Source: JAUPTX01 sp964550665 (GTDB lineage: Bacteria; Patescibacteriota; Minisyncoccia; Phycocordibacterales; CSBR16-119). From it: 28,475 nt of DNA. The translations under genes were made by a program, and so were the position numbers. The stretch is taken from positions 1-28,475 of the forward strand of contig CAZJZW010000007.1 in NCBI GenBank assembly GCA_964550665.1, read 5' to 3'. This document shows, piece by piece, positions 14,639 through 21,803 of the stretch (position 1 is the stretch's first letter; each line of letters starts with the position of its first letter). A model generated the notes under the pieces. It had not been told where the DNA came from, did no database searches, and worked only from the letters and a program-made list of their open reading frames with translations.

Positions 14639-14739
14639 GGAGATTTGAAGCCCGATTGAGCAGATTTTGTGACTAAAAGGAAACAAAATCTCCAATTGGG
14701 GTACTGATCCTGTAAGGATCGAACTCCCAGTCTCCGCCA
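14639..14739 (+). ncRNA. tRNA-like folded stretch ending in GCCA (candidate structured RNA or decayed tRNA)
   Basis: GGAGATT (14639-14645) pairs with AGTCTCC (14729-14735) as a seven-base acceptor-like stem, followed by G-CCA (14736-14739). Inside are GATTTTGT/ACAAAATC around a 12-base loop and GGGGT/ACTCC closing a GATCC/GGATC hairpin. The three-way junction recalls a tRNA, but the D arm is not recognisable, the middle arm is not a 5/7 anticodon arm, and the T arm is replaced by a longer hairpin. GGAGATTTGAA at its 5' end is also an inverted copy of the T-arm bases of the tRNA-Ser just upstream. It could be a remnant from tRNA duplication or a tRNA-like structure; no promoter of its own is seen. 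Confidence 0.35.
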
Positions 14740-14744
14740 GAAAA

Positions 14745-14753
14745 TGATATACT
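14745..14753 (+). promoter_or_regulatory. Extended -10 promoter of the 105-residue gene; predicts a leaderless mRNA
   Basis: TGATATACTaacaatATG: TGn plus TATACT with exactly six bases to the ATG at 14760. Confidence 0.65.
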
Positions 14754-14759
14754 AACAAT

Positions 14760-15077
14760 ATGGATGGAAAATATGAAAAACACATGGATCTTACTCCTGG
14801 TAGGATCCTTGAGAAAAAGATAAACAGCTGGATTGCAAAAATTCGAGTTTCTGGATTTTCGCCAGAGATAGAAAGTGATTTAGAAATAATACTTTCTCAA
14901 GCTTTTCCGAGAGATACATTAGAGGAAATGGCTGCAAACCCAAAAGAAGTTTTAGTAATATATGAAATACTCGGTAACGAGTTAGAGAAGTTAGATATAG
15001 ATGATCAAGACAGACTTAAAAATCTCCTCGATGATGTAGAGATTGATTTAAAAGAAATAAGAGCAAGAGAAAATTAA
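14760..15077 (+). CDS. Small acidic helical protein, unknown function
   Basis: A 105-residue protein that looks entirely helical and soluble. The first third is basic and amphipathic (GRILEKKINSWIAKIRVSGF), and the rest is acidic (EIESDLEIIL, DTLEEMAANPKE, LEKLDIDDQDRLKNLLDD, VEIDLKEIRAREN). There is no Cys, no signal peptide and no catalytic motif, and I do not recognise a family; the shape would fit a small binding or adaptor protein. It is a single gene on the plus strand with an extended -10 promoter placed so that the mRNA starts at the ATG, and a strong bidirectional terminator right at its stop codon. Both signals support it as a real gene. Confidence 0.75.
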   Translation: MDGKYEKHMDLTPGRILEKKINSWIAKIRVSGFSPEIESDLEIILSQAFPRDTLEEMAANPKEVLVIYEILGNELEKLDIDDQDRLKNLLDDVEIDLKEIRAREN

Positions 15078-15106
15078 AACCCACAAATTGTGGGTTTTAA
15101 TTTTTA
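15076..15106. terminator. Bidirectional terminator between convergent genes
   Basis: AAAACCCAC (15076-15084) pairs with GTGGGTTTT (15090-15098), with AATTTTT after it on the plus strand and A/T runs on the other side. It overlaps the stop codons of both converging genes. Confidence 0.9.
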
Positions 15107-15462
15107 AACAAAGTATTTAAAGCATCCACATGTTTTACATGGGGATGAAAATGCATAAGAGAGCGTTTGTTCCATTTGCCTACAATATAAATTTTCTTTT
15201 TAAGAGAAATCGCAATACCAAGCTCAACAAACATGTCTGTTCCAGCCTTGTCGCTTATTAAAACAAAAATATCACATTTTTTAATATCCCCTTCTATCTT
15301 TTTAGCCATGGCGCGAGATTGTTGCTGATTTTCTGAATAAGGTTTTAAAGATCCTACATTCATCCATGAAGAAACAACTTTGTGATTGTTTTTCTCTAAA
15401 ATTTTAGAGAACTTCAAAAGCTTTTCTTTGTTTTTTATTCGAGAAGCAAAATAAAATTTCAT
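15097..15462 (-). CDS. Nucleoside 2-deoxyribosyltransferase-like protein
   Basis: A 121-residue alpha/beta protein. It opens with KFYFASRIKNKEKLLKFSKI, like the first strand and nucleotide-site loop of nucleoside 2-deoxyribosyltransferases and their relatives. It later has the central strand CDIFVLISDKAG followed by TDMFVELGIAISLKKKIYIVG; the Glu in FVELGIA sits where these enzymes keep their catalytic glutamate. The family cleaves or swaps the N-glycosidic bond of (deoxy)nucleosides or nucleotides, so salvage or cleaning of nucleotides is the likely role; the substrate cannot be read from sequence. It starts three bases after the htpX stop and so is co-transcribed with it, although no functional link is obvious. 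No Shine-Dalgarno sequence. Confidence 0.75.
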   Translation of the reverse strand: MKFYFASRIKNKEKLLKFSKILEKNNHKVVSSWMNVGSLKPYSENQQQSRAMAKKIEGDIKKCDIFVLISDKAGTDMFVELGIAISLKKKIYIVGKWNKRSLMHFHPHVKHVDALNTLFKN

Positions 15463-15465
15463 AGA

Positions 15466-16371
15466 TTAATCAGAAGCGCGAAGTCGTTTTACACGTTCTT
15501 CCACTGGTGGATGTGTTGCCCAGAGATTTGTGAACCAATTATTTTTGCCTTCTTTACCAAATGGATTTGAAATGAAAAGGTGAGCTGTGGCGTGGTTCGC
15601 CTTTTGCATCTTTCCAGGAGAAGCTGATATTTTTTCTAAAGCTTTTGCTAAGCCTTCTGGATAACGAGTTAGAAGTGCACCTGAAGCGTCAGCAAGAAAC
15701 TCTCTTTTACGTGAAATAGAAAGCTGGATAAGTGTTGCGATGATAGGTGAGAGAATCATCAAAACAATACCGACAACCATCAGAACCAACTGGACTTGCC
15801 CGCCACCACTTCGGTCATTATCTCTATTTCCACCAAACATTTGAGCTCGTAAAAACATATCTGATAGAAGTGTTATAAATCCAACCAAAACAACCACGAG
15901 TGTTGATACTAGCATATCTTTATTTCCAATATGAGAAAGTTCGTGAGCAATAACGCCTTCAAGCTCTGTACGATCAAGTCGTTCTAGAAGCCCTGTTGTT
16001 ACCGCAACAACGGCGTGTTTTTTATCTCTTCCGGTCGCAAAAGCGTTCGGAACAGGATCGTTTATGATATAGAGTTTTGGCATCGGAAGTCCCGCAGTTA
16101 TGGAAAGGTTTTCAACAACATTCCACAAATCTCTGTGCTCTTCCCTTTTAACCTCTTTCGCACCAGTCATCGATAAAACTATTTTATGAGAAAACCAATA
16201 TGAAAAGAAAACCTGAAAAAAGGCGAATACAATAGCGATGTAGAGAATATCTGGTGAACCAAAGTAGATACTCAAAAACCAACCCAGAACAATCACAACA
16301 ACAAGAAACGTGGTTATAAGAAACCAAGTCTTTCTAATATTTGAATTTTCGTGAGTATATAGTGTTTGCAT
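15466..16371 (-). CDS. htpX: Membrane zinc protease HtpX (M48B)
   Basis: A membrane-bound heat-shock-type protease that degrades misfolded membrane proteins, with its active site on the cytoplasmic face. I choose the ATG at 16371 (MQTLYTHENSNIRKTW), the usual family N-terminus, giving 301 residues. The GTG three codons earlier would lie upstream of the transcript start predicted from a TAAAAT box at 16381-16386. Two N-terminal transmembrane helices (about 17-35 and 41-60) precede the catalytic motif HELSH (His143, Glu144, His147). The third ligand is the Glu in KREFLADASG. A further hydrophobic hairpin lies between (LVSTLVVVLVGFITLLSDM and QLVLMVVGIVLMILSPIIA). The C-terminus WATHPPVEERVKRL is the standard family ending. 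It is first in a two-gene unit. Confidence 0.96.
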   Translation of the reverse strand: MQTLYTHENSNIRKTWFLITTFLVVVIVLGWFLSIYFGSPDILYIAIVFAFFQVFFSYWFSHKIVLSMTGAKEVKREEHRDLWNVVENLSITAGLPMPKLYIINDPVPNAFATGRDKKHAVVAVTTGLLERLDRTELEGVIAHELSHIGNKDMLVSTLVVVLVGFITLLSDMFLRAQMFGGNRDNDRSGGGQVQLVLMVVGIVLMILSPIIATLIQLSISRKREFLADASGALLTRYPEGLAKALEKISASPGKMQKANHATAHLFISNPFGKEGKNNWFTNLWATHPPVEERVKRLRASD

Positions 16372-16396
16372 AATAGTCACATTTTACCAAAATTTA

Positions 16397-16437
16397 GTAA
16401 AGAAAAACAGCCCGATTTTCGGACTGTTTTTCTTTAC
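16397..16437 (-). terminator. Terminator of the peptidoglycan-binding protein gene, overlapping the htpX promoter
   Basis: GTAAAGAAAAACAG (16397-16410) pairs with CTGTTTTTCTTTAC (16424-16437), with CCGA/TCGG at the tip. The long stem starts just after the stop at 16448. The upstream part of the htpX promoter (-10 TAAAAT at 16381-16386) falls inside it. Confidence 0.85.
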
Positions 16438-16447
16438 TATTTAAATT

Positions 16448-17134
16448 TTACTTAGAGATAAATGTACCATCTGTAGAAGTAGAAAGTACTCCAGACTTAG
16501 AGATAGCTAGATCAAGAGCTGTCGCAGTCTTGGTATCGAGGTTACCCGTTGCTGACAAGCCTGTACTTTTTTGAAGAGTCATGACTGCGCTTTTTGTCGT
16601 TTCATCAAGATTACCAGAGATCTGGTCGAAGTTCATATATCCTAAAAGAGCAAGCTTGAACTGCATAACAGTTACTACACCTCCAGAGGCAATCATATTT
16701 CTATCTTTTGAATCTATTGAAGGAAGTGTGACGATTAGGTCAACCGGAGCAGTAATTATAGCGTTACGACGAACGCTACTCACACTCGCCCCACCACAAC
16801 CCCGATGTTCAGTGCTATCGCTGTTTGCACCTCCATCAAGAACAACACCGCCGGTAAAAAAAACTCTATAATTGCCTCTGTCTAAATAAAATGAACATTC
16901 TCCACGTGGATTAACCATATACCCCTGTGGAGTTGGAACTGATGGATCGGATGATTCTAGTGTAGTTGTGTAATCATATAAACTAGCAGTAGCTTGTTGA
17001 TTAGAAGAAGTAGCAAGTGCGACTGTTGAATTTTTCGCCACTTTATTTGCTTGAATTTTTGAAATAGCGAGACTTTGAACTCCTGAAGTTATAAATAGTA
17101 GAGCAAATAGCCCTAGTGTTAATTTTTTATCCAT
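16448..17134 (-). CDS. Secreted protein with a C-terminal peptidoglycan-binding domain
   Basis: A 228-residue exported protein. Residues 1-30 form a signal peptide (MDKKLTLGLFALLFITSG, then SLAISKIQA). The middle (about 45-150) holds several Cys (GECSFYLDRGNY, RGCGGASVSS) and a predicted beta-rich fold I do not recognise. The last ~75 residues are a PG_binding_1-type domain: VVTVMQFKLALLGYMNFD, then SGNLDETTKSAVMTLQKSTG and SATGNLDTKTATAL, the usual three-helix layout with the GxLDxxTxxA signature. Such domains tie proteins to the cell wall, so this is likely a wall-associated protein. It is a single-gene unit with a good promoter and terminator. No catalytic residues are evident. Confidence 0.85.
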   Translation of the reverse strand: MDKKLTLGLFALLFITSGVQSLAISKIQANKVAKNSTVALATSSNQQATASLYDYTTTLESSDPSVPTPQGYMVNPRGECSFYLDRGNYRVFFTGGVVLDGGANSDSTEHRGCGGASVSSVRRNAIITAPVDLIVTLPSIDSKDRNMIASGGVVTVMQFKLALLGYMNFDQISGNLDETTKSAVMTLQKSTGLSATGNLDTKTATALDLAISKSGVLSTSTDGTFISK

Positions 17135-17165
17135 TGTAATAAAGTTTATTTTTTATAATACGTCT

Positions 17166-17195
17166 ATTTTACCGTTTACTGATAGTCTTTGGCAA
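17166..17195 (-). promoter_or_regulatory. Promoter of the peptidoglycan-binding protein gene
   Basis: Minus-strand TTGCCA (17190-17195), an 18-base spacer and TAAAAT (17166-17171). The leader is about 25 bases with no Shine-Dalgarno sequence. Confidence 0.6.
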
Positions 17196-17219
17196 TAGAA
17201 TTTATAGATGAATGGGGAT

Positions 17220-17250
17220 AAAAAAGCCCCACCTTCGGTGGGGCTTTTTT
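17220..17250. terminator. Strong bidirectional terminator after the lemA unit
   Basis: AAAAAAGCCCCACC / GGTGGGGCTTTTTT with a TTC loop. It lies 41 bases after the stop of the gene at 17292-17774 on the minus strand. Confidence 0.95.
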
Positions 17251-17291
17251 ATTACTCTACTTACTAAGCACTACTTTATACCCACTTAATA

Positions 17292-17774
17292 TTATTTAGC
17301 TGAATTTACCATTCTTTCGAAAACTGCAATCACTGAAGGTGAAGTGTAGTTTGTTCGGAAAATATAACCATTTTTCTCGATTGATTGTGCCGCGTTTGTT
17401 TGTAGATCTGTGTTTGAACATCCTACATTATACACAAGAGCGATTGAAACTGGCTTTCCATTGTCAGAAACAGTTGAGATTGAAGTTACATCACAGTCTC
17501 CTATTCTTGGTCGTGAGACATAGTATCCGGAAGGAATATCTAAAGTAAGCTTGTCTTCAGAAACTTCTTTTGGCATCCATTCCCCATCAGCTGGCATCGG
17601 TACGTAAATATTTGCACTTGATTCTGATCCAACTAGTGGATCAACTTCTGTTAACTCGTCACTGTTTACGACAACTTCATCTTTTGCTTTTTTAGTTACA
17701 AAGAAAACAACTGTTAAGATAACAAGTGCAATAAGTACGATTAATCCACCTTTTGTTTGTTTTGCGTTTTCCAT
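17292..17774 (-). CDS. Membrane-anchored extracytoplasmic protein, unknown function
   Basis: A 160-residue protein with a short basic N-terminus (ENAKQTKGG), one transmembrane helix (about residues 10-26, LIVLIALVILTVVFFVT) and an outside domain of about 110 residues. That domain has two cysteines (GDCDVTS, NVGCSNTD) that could form a disulphide, and several strands (KLTLDIPSGYYVSRPRIG, SIALVYNVG, GYIFRTNYTSPSVIAVFERMV). I do not recognise the fold. It follows lemA by 20 bases on the same strand and is surely co-transcribed; it may therefore act with LemA at the membrane, but that is only context. Confidence 0.7.
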   Translation of the reverse strand: MENAKQTKGGLIVLIALVILTVVFFVTKKAKDEVVVNSDELTEVDPLVGSESSANIYVPMPADGEWMPKEVSEDKLTLDIPSGYYVSRPRIGDCDVTSISTVSDNGKPVSIALVYNVGCSNTDLQTNAAQSIEKNGYIFRTNYTSPSVIAVFERMVNSAK

Positions 17775-17794
17775 ATTATTTTATATTTTATCTA

Positions 17795-18352
17795 TTAAAA
17801 TTTCACTTTTACATTCTCTCTTTCTTCCGGACTTCCATCTAGATCAAAGAACTTTTCTGCCTTAAATCCAAACATCTTACCTATAATATTACTTGGAAAT
17901 GTTTCAAGTTTTATTGATAGATGTTTGATATTGTTGTTATAGAACCTTCGAGCAGCCTGGATTTTGTTTTCTGTATCAGCTAACTCTCTTTGTAGTTCTA
18001 GAAAGTTTGTATTTGCTTTTAAATCTGGATAGCTTTCAGCAACTGCAAAAAGGGACTTCAGTGTTCCGGCGAGCATGTTTTCAGACTTAGCAATTTCCGC
18101 TGGATTTCCAGAGGCTTCGGCTGACATCGCAGAAACTCTAGCTTTCGTTACTGCTTCAAAAACTCCTGACTCGTGAGCTGCGTAACCCTTAACTGTTTCG
18201 ATAAGGTTTGGGATAAGGTCGTATCTTCTTTTTAGTTGGACATCAATATCAGCCCAAGCCTCTTTAACATTGGCTACAAGGTTTACAAATGAATTATAAG
18301 TAAAAATAACCCACAAAACCAAAACGCCCAAAACTATAAGTAAAATTGTCAT
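17795..18352 (-). CDS. lemA: LemA family membrane protein
   Basis: A 185-residue LemA protein: one N-terminal transmembrane helix (about 1-20, TILLIVLGVLVLWVIFTYNS) followed by a long helical domain. Family text is clear: NLVANVKEAWADIDVQLKRR, YDLIPNLIETVKGYAAHE, VFEAVTKARVSAM, then FLELQRELADTENKIQAARRFYN and a final KMFGFKAEKFFDL. The biochemical function of LemA is not settled; in other bacteria it is often linked to HtpX-like membrane quality control, and htpX lies nearby here though in a separate unit. The gene has its own promoter and a ~42-base leader with a small hairpin (GTTTCG/CGAAAC) close to the start codon, unusual among the mostly leaderless genes of this window. Confidence 0.95.
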   Translation of the reverse strand: MTILLIVLGVLVLWVIFTYNSFVNLVANVKEAWADIDVQLKRRYDLIPNLIETVKGYAAHESGVFEAVTKARVSAMSAEASGNPAEIAKSENMLAGTLKSLFAVAESYPDLKANTNFLELQRELADTENKIQAARRFYNNNIKHLSIKLETFPSNIIGKMFGFKAEKFFDLDGSPEERENVKVKF

Positions 18353-18400
18353 ATTTTATAAGTTTCGCCAGTGACGAAACAACTATGAGTAACGAGGGGT

Positions 18401-18429
18401 AGTATACCAAAAAAACACTTATTTGACAA
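18401..18429 (-). promoter_or_regulatory. Promoter of the lemA unit
   Basis: Minus-strand TTGTCA (18424-18429), a 17-base spacer, TATACT (18401-18406) preceded by TGG. The -35 box begins only four bases after the upstream terminator. Confidence 0.75.
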
Positions 18430-18432
18430 CAA

Positions 18433-18463
18433 TCAAAAGGCCTTGCAAAACAAGGTCTTTTGA
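18433..18463 (-). terminator. Terminator of the secD-secF-PLDc_N unit
   Basis: TCAAAAGGCCTTG and CAAGGTCTTTTGA form a long stem with a CAAAA loop; on the minus strand one A/C mismatch interrupts it and the U-run lies in the 3' arm. It is seven bases after the stop at 18470. Confidence 0.75.
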
Positions 18464-18469
18464 TAAAAA

Positions 18470-18934
18470 TTATTTATTTTCGTCTACTTTTTCGGCGTGA
18501 ACTACTTCTTCTTTTTTGTTAAATTCTCTTTTCACTGCAAAATAATAGATAATTGCTCCGATGATTCCAAAAATCAAAAGTATCAAGATCCATACTGCTT
18601 TGCTTTTTATTGGCTTTGAAATAGCGTGTATGAGCATAAGAACCCAGAAAATAAGTGCCGCGAGACAAACAAGAACGATAAATAATACAAAGATTAGCAT
18701 AACTCCTACAAATCCACCCAAACCTCCCGCGTCTTTGTAATTTATATTTATTTCTTTATTATCAAATTCTTTTTCTACATCACTCCATTCTTTCGATAAT
18801 TCATCTATATCATTAAACTGTATCGTTATCGATGGATTTTTTTCTTCTGTTACAACCTCCCCGTCTTTTGCTAAAACAAAATTAGTTTGTAAAATCAAAA
18901 GACTTAAAAAAACTGTAAGAAATATTTTTTTCAT
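18470..18934 (-). CDS. Signal-peptide membrane protein with a PLDc_N-type hairpin
   Basis: A 155-residue protein from the ATG at 18934 (MKKIFLTVFLSLLILQ). The frame extends 16 codons further, but that part overlaps secF and lacks a signal-peptide layout. Residues 1-22 are a signal peptide ending VLA. An acidic extracytoplasmic segment follows (KDGEVVTEEKN to INYKDAGG), then two or three transmembrane helices (GFVGVMLIFVLFIVLVCLAA, LIFWVLMLIHAIS, AVWILILLIFGIIGAIIYYF) and a charged tail. The last hairpin, with KSKAVWILILLIFGIIGAIIYYF, matches the PLDc_N module found at the N-terminus of cardiolipin synthases and alone in many small proteins; here no phospholipase domain follows. It starts 16 bases after the secF stop and probably belongs to the secDF unit. 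Function unknown. Confidence 0.75.
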   Translation of the reverse strand: MKKIFLTVFLSLLILQTNFVLAKDGEVVTEEKNPSITIQFNDIDELSKEWSDVEKEFDNKEININYKDAGGLGGFVGVMLIFVLFIVLVCLAALIFWVLMLIHAISKPIKSKAVWILILLIFGIIGAIIYYFAVKREFNKKEEVVHAEKVDENK

Positions 18935-18950
18935 AGTAAGTTTTAAATTA

Positions 18951-19838
18951 TTAATCTTGATTCGCACTCTCTTTTGGCTCAAACAAAACCAGAAGCGGGC
19001 TTGCTAAGAACACTGAAGAATATGACCCAAAAAACATTCCGGCTGCCAAGGTCATCGCAAAGACTTTTGTTGATTCTGGTCCAAAGAAAAACAGTGCAAG
19101 CAAAACAATTATCGTAGAAAGTGAGGTATTGATAGATCTTGCATATGTTTCGTCCAAACTTTTACCGACAACCTCTTTAAAGTCGGGTGATGATTTTCTT
19201 GTTATATTTTCTCGAACTCGATCGAATACGACGATTGTATCATTCACTGAAAGTCCGAGGATAGTAAGAAGTGCGACCACAAACAAAGTATCGACTTCAG
19301 ACCCCATCAAGGTAAATACACCTGTCGCGACAATAACATCGTGAACCAAAGTTATGATAGCTATGATTCCATATTTCCAAGAAGAAACCGGTTTTGAAAC
19401 ACCTCTAAACGCATAAGCAATGAAGAGGATCGTCGCAAATGAAACAACGATAAGCGCTATTATCGACTTTTTCTGAAGCTCTTTTCCAACTGACGGGCCA
19501 ATAGACGTGAACGCTTTTTGAGTAATCTTTTCTTGCCCATCTAGGCTAAGCGCGCTTATGAGAGCGGCCCGTTCAGATTCTTCAAGACTTCTTGTTTTAA
19601 CAAAAATACCATTTGTTTCAGTTGGTTGAACAACAAATTCCCCAAAAGAAAGTTTTTCTATACGTTCATTAATCTCTGCAGCACTCGGGCGCGCATCAAT
19701 ATATGCCACTTCAGTAAGAGAACCTCCTTTGAACTCTATTCCAAAACGAAGCCCGTTTGTAGCGATGAGAAATAGTGACCCAAGCACGAACAGGACTGAA
19801 ATCGATATGAATATAACTCTATTTTTTATTACCCACAT
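18951..19838 (-). CDS. secF: Protein translocase subunit SecF
   Basis: A 295-residue RND-type membrane protein which, with SecD, uses the proton gradient to pull proteins out of the SecYEG channel. It shows the N-terminal helix, the FGIEFKGGSLTEV motif at the start of the extracytoplasmic domain (about 31-43), then five further helices. Family text includes GPSVGKELQKKS, GIIAIITLVHDVIVATGVF, ILGLSVNDTIVVFDRVREN and SINTSLSTIIVLLALFFFG. The Asp of VNDTIVVFDR is the conserved site in TM4. It starts one base after the secD stop, so the two are translated from one message. It is followed by a small PLDc_N protein gene. Confidence 0.97.
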   Translation of the reverse strand: MWVIKNRVIFISISVLFVLGSLFLIATNGLRFGIEFKGGSLTEVAYIDARPSAAEINERIEKLSFGEFVVQPTETNGIFVKTRSLEESERAALISALSLDGQEKITQKAFTSIGPSVGKELQKKSIIALIVVSFATILFIAYAFRGVSKPVSSWKYGIIAIITLVHDVIVATGVFTLMGSEVDTLFVVALLTILGLSVNDTIVVFDRVRENITRKSSPDFKEVVGKSLDETYARSINTSLSTIIVLLALFFFGPESTKVFAMTLAAGMFFGSYSSVFLASPLLVLFEPKESANQD

Positions 19839-19839
19839 A

Positions 19840-21237
19840 TTATTTTAAAACCCCGTTACTGAATAAGAATCTTGTTACTTTGTTATCTTTTTCTGTTACA
19901 GATTTAAGTAACACCTTACTGACAGAGATGGCTGAAATCATACTAACCAAAACCCCAAGACCGAAAGTAAGTGCAAATCCTTGGATGAGTGAAGTTCCAA
20001 ACCAGAACAAAAGAACTGCCGTAATCATACTCGAAAGGTTGCCATCTCGAATCGATGGCCATGCTCTATCAAAACCATTTTCAATGGCAGTAGCAACCGA
20101 TCGCCCCAGCTTCATCTCTTCTTTCATTCTTTCGAAAATTAAAATATTTGCGTCCACCGCCATACCAATAGAAATAATAAGTCCAGAAATACCGGCAGCT
20201 GTTAGAGTAACGGGTATTAGTTTAATCAGAGCAAACATAATAAGTGCGTAAATCGCAAGAGAAAATACAGCAACAAGTCCTGGGATTCTATACCAGATCA
20301 AAAGCAGTATAGCTAGAATCAAAAATCCAACTGATCCAGCATAGACTCCGGCGTCGATTGCTTCCGCTCCAAGACTTGGTCCGATTGTTTGAGTTGAGAT
20401 AAGTTCAATCGGAACAGGCAGAGCCCCTGAGTTTAGTCTTCCAACAAGTTGCTTCCCTTCTTCGGGGGTAAAGTTTCCAGAAATAATTGCTTCACCTCCG
20501 GTGATCGCCTCTCTAACAACTGGTGTTGATATCGGAGCGCCATCGAGGTATATAGCAACTAACTTGTCGACATTTTCTTTTGTTATTTTTTCGAATAAAT
20601 CAGAACCTTCTTTGTTAAATTTTAAAACCACCATCGGCTCACCGCCAACAGCACTTCCTCCGCTCATTCCTCCTTGAGAAAATGAGAGGGTCGCTTTTTC
20701 TAAATATCTTCCAGTCAGTGGGGTTGAAACGAAGTATGGATCTTGGGCGGCCGAGATCTGAACTTCGCCAGAAATAATTTTATCTTTTATAGCTTCTATG
20801 TCTGCTATAAGTTTATCTTGTTCTGGGCCTTTTGGTCGCTCTGTTTTAAATTCAAGTAATGGAGTTTGCCCAATCATAGAGACCGCTTTTTCGATATCGG
20901 TTACACCCGGCAAGTCGACAATAATTCGATTTTCACTTTCGTTAGTAAAACTAGCTTCTTGGACAGTTACGCTAGTTTCAGATACACCGAATAAGTTTAC
21001 GCGTCTTTCGATAACATCACGAAGAGATTCCATCGCGTCTTTTACTTCACTTTGATCAATGTTTGTTACATCCGCTCGATAAATAAGACTTGTTCCGCCT
21101 GATAAATCGAGTCCTAGTTTAAAATCATATTTACTTTCTGCTGACCCTCCCAAACCTTGTGTTGAATTATAAATAAAATAACCGATTGTAGCGCCAATCA
21201 GCAACACCAATAAACCTAACATTCTTTTCTTAAACAT
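19840..21237 (-). CDS. secD: Protein translocase subunit SecD
   Basis: A 465-residue SecD, partner of SecF. It is shorter than the ~615 residues of Escherichia coli but in line with compact SecDs. The N-terminal helix is followed by FKLGLDLSGGTSLIYRAD. The extracytoplasmic P1 domain carries RRVNLFGVSE and IIVDLPGVTDIEKA; the head region has VVLKFNKEGSDLFEKIT and AIISGNFTPEEGKQLVGRLN. Then come ALPVPIEL, TIGPSLGAEAI and five helices with GMAVDANILIFERMKEE. Asp in MAVDAN is the proton-path residue. The first ATG lies seven bases after TACAAT, with TTGAAG 17 bases upstream of that, so the message starts at or one base before the ATG. It heads secD-secF-PLDc_N; partial read-through from the PAP2 gene upstream is possible because no terminator is visible between them. 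Confidence 0.97.
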   Translation of the reverse strand: MFKKRMLGLLVLLIGATIGYFIYNSTQGLGGSAESKYDFKLGLDLSGGTSLIYRADVTNIDQSEVKDAMESLRDVIERRVNLFGVSETSVTVQEASFTNESENRIIVDLPGVTDIEKAVSMIGQTPLLEFKTERPKGPEQDKLIADIEAIKDKIISGEVQISAAQDPYFVSTPLTGRYLEKATLSFSQGGMSGGSAVGGEPMVVLKFNKEGSDLFEKITKENVDKLVAIYLDGAPISTPVVREAITGGEAIISGNFTPEEGKQLVGRLNSGALPVPIELISTQTIGPSLGAEAIDAGVYAGSVGFLILAILLLIWYRIPGLVAVFSLAIYALIMFALIKLIPVTLTAAGISGLIISIGMAVDANILIFERMKEEMKLGRSVATAIENGFDRAWPSIRDGNLSSMITAVLLFWFGTSLIQGFALTFGLGVLVSMISAISVSKVLLKSVTEKDNKVTRFLFSNGVLK

Positions 21238-21244
21238 GGACTAT

Positions 21245-21273
21245 ATTGTACACTTATCGATAAAAACCTTCAA
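21245..21273 (-). promoter_or_regulatory. Promoter of secD; predicts a leaderless (or one-base leader) mRNA
   Basis: Minus-strand TTGAAG (21268-21273), a 17-base spacer, TACAAT (21245-21250), then seven bases to the ATG. Confidence 0.7.
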
Positions 21274-21284
21274 TCTTCACTTTT

Positions 21285-21800
21285 TTAAGACTTGTTTCTT
21301 AATTTACCTATAAATTTGTAGCTTAAAAAGACAAGTAGGAAACCAATTAAAAATCCAGCCAAAATATCTACCAGGTAGTGAACTCCTGCAACAACCCTGG
21401 CTATTCCCATAAAAAGAGCACACAGAATAAAAAATATTCCGAGTTTTTTGTTCTCAAAATACACGGCTGTAGCTAGGGCTGAAAAAACAGTAGCGTGTCC
21501 TGAAGGAAAAGAATCTATTCCTCCAAATGTAAAAAGTGGGGCGAACTCGGTAATCGCAACGAAAGGTCTCGGGCGAGCAAAGATAAATTTTAAAATCTCA
21601 GAAACAGCAAGAGAAGCTAAGATAACCAAACAAAGTGAGTAAAAACGAAATACATCTTTTTTGATCACAAAAAAATAAATAATAACAATTAAAAATAAAA
21701 CAAATGGTAAAATCTGCGCCAAAAAATAAACGGAATAATCAAAATAATTATTTCTATAAAGTAAAGTATTTAAAAAAATTGATGAGTTCTGACCAAGCAC
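21285..21800 (-). CDS. PAP2-family membrane phosphatase, probable undecaprenyl-diphosphatase
   Basis: A 171-residue membrane enzyme with five or six helices. All three PAP2 motifs are present: Lys71-x6-Arg78-Pro (KFIFARPRP), Pro-Ser-Gly-His102 (FPSGHATVFSALA) and Arg135-x5-His141 followed by Asp145 (ARVVAGVHYLVD). Enzymes of this type remove phosphate from lipid phosphates; in bacteria the BcrC-type members recycle the cell-wall lipid carrier undecaprenyl diphosphate, which fits the nearby rodA. The start is a GTG three bases after the folD stop; no ATG occurs early in the frame, and the first ~30 residues form the run-up to helix 1. It is the last gene of the 23740-24525 - rodA - folD - PAP2 group. 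Confidence 0.85.
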   Translation of the reverse strand: MLGQNSSIFLNTLLYRNNYFDYSVYFLAQILPFVLFLIVIIYFFVIKKDVFRFYSLCLVILASLAVSEILKFIFARPRPFVAITEFAPLFTFGGIDSFPSGHATVFSALATAVYFENKKLGIFFILCALFMGIARVVAGVHYLVDILAGFLIGFLLVFLSYKFIGKLRNKS

Positions 21801-21803
21801 AAA

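Noticed and set aside
14128..14676. 182-codon plus-strand frame over mscL and tRNA-Ser
   Set aside because: It is antisense to the clear mscL gene and runs straight through a tRNA gene, so it is not a real protein.
14639..14739. A second functional tRNA gene
   Set aside because: No proper anticodon arm, D arm or T loop can be formed; listed only as a tRNA-like structure.
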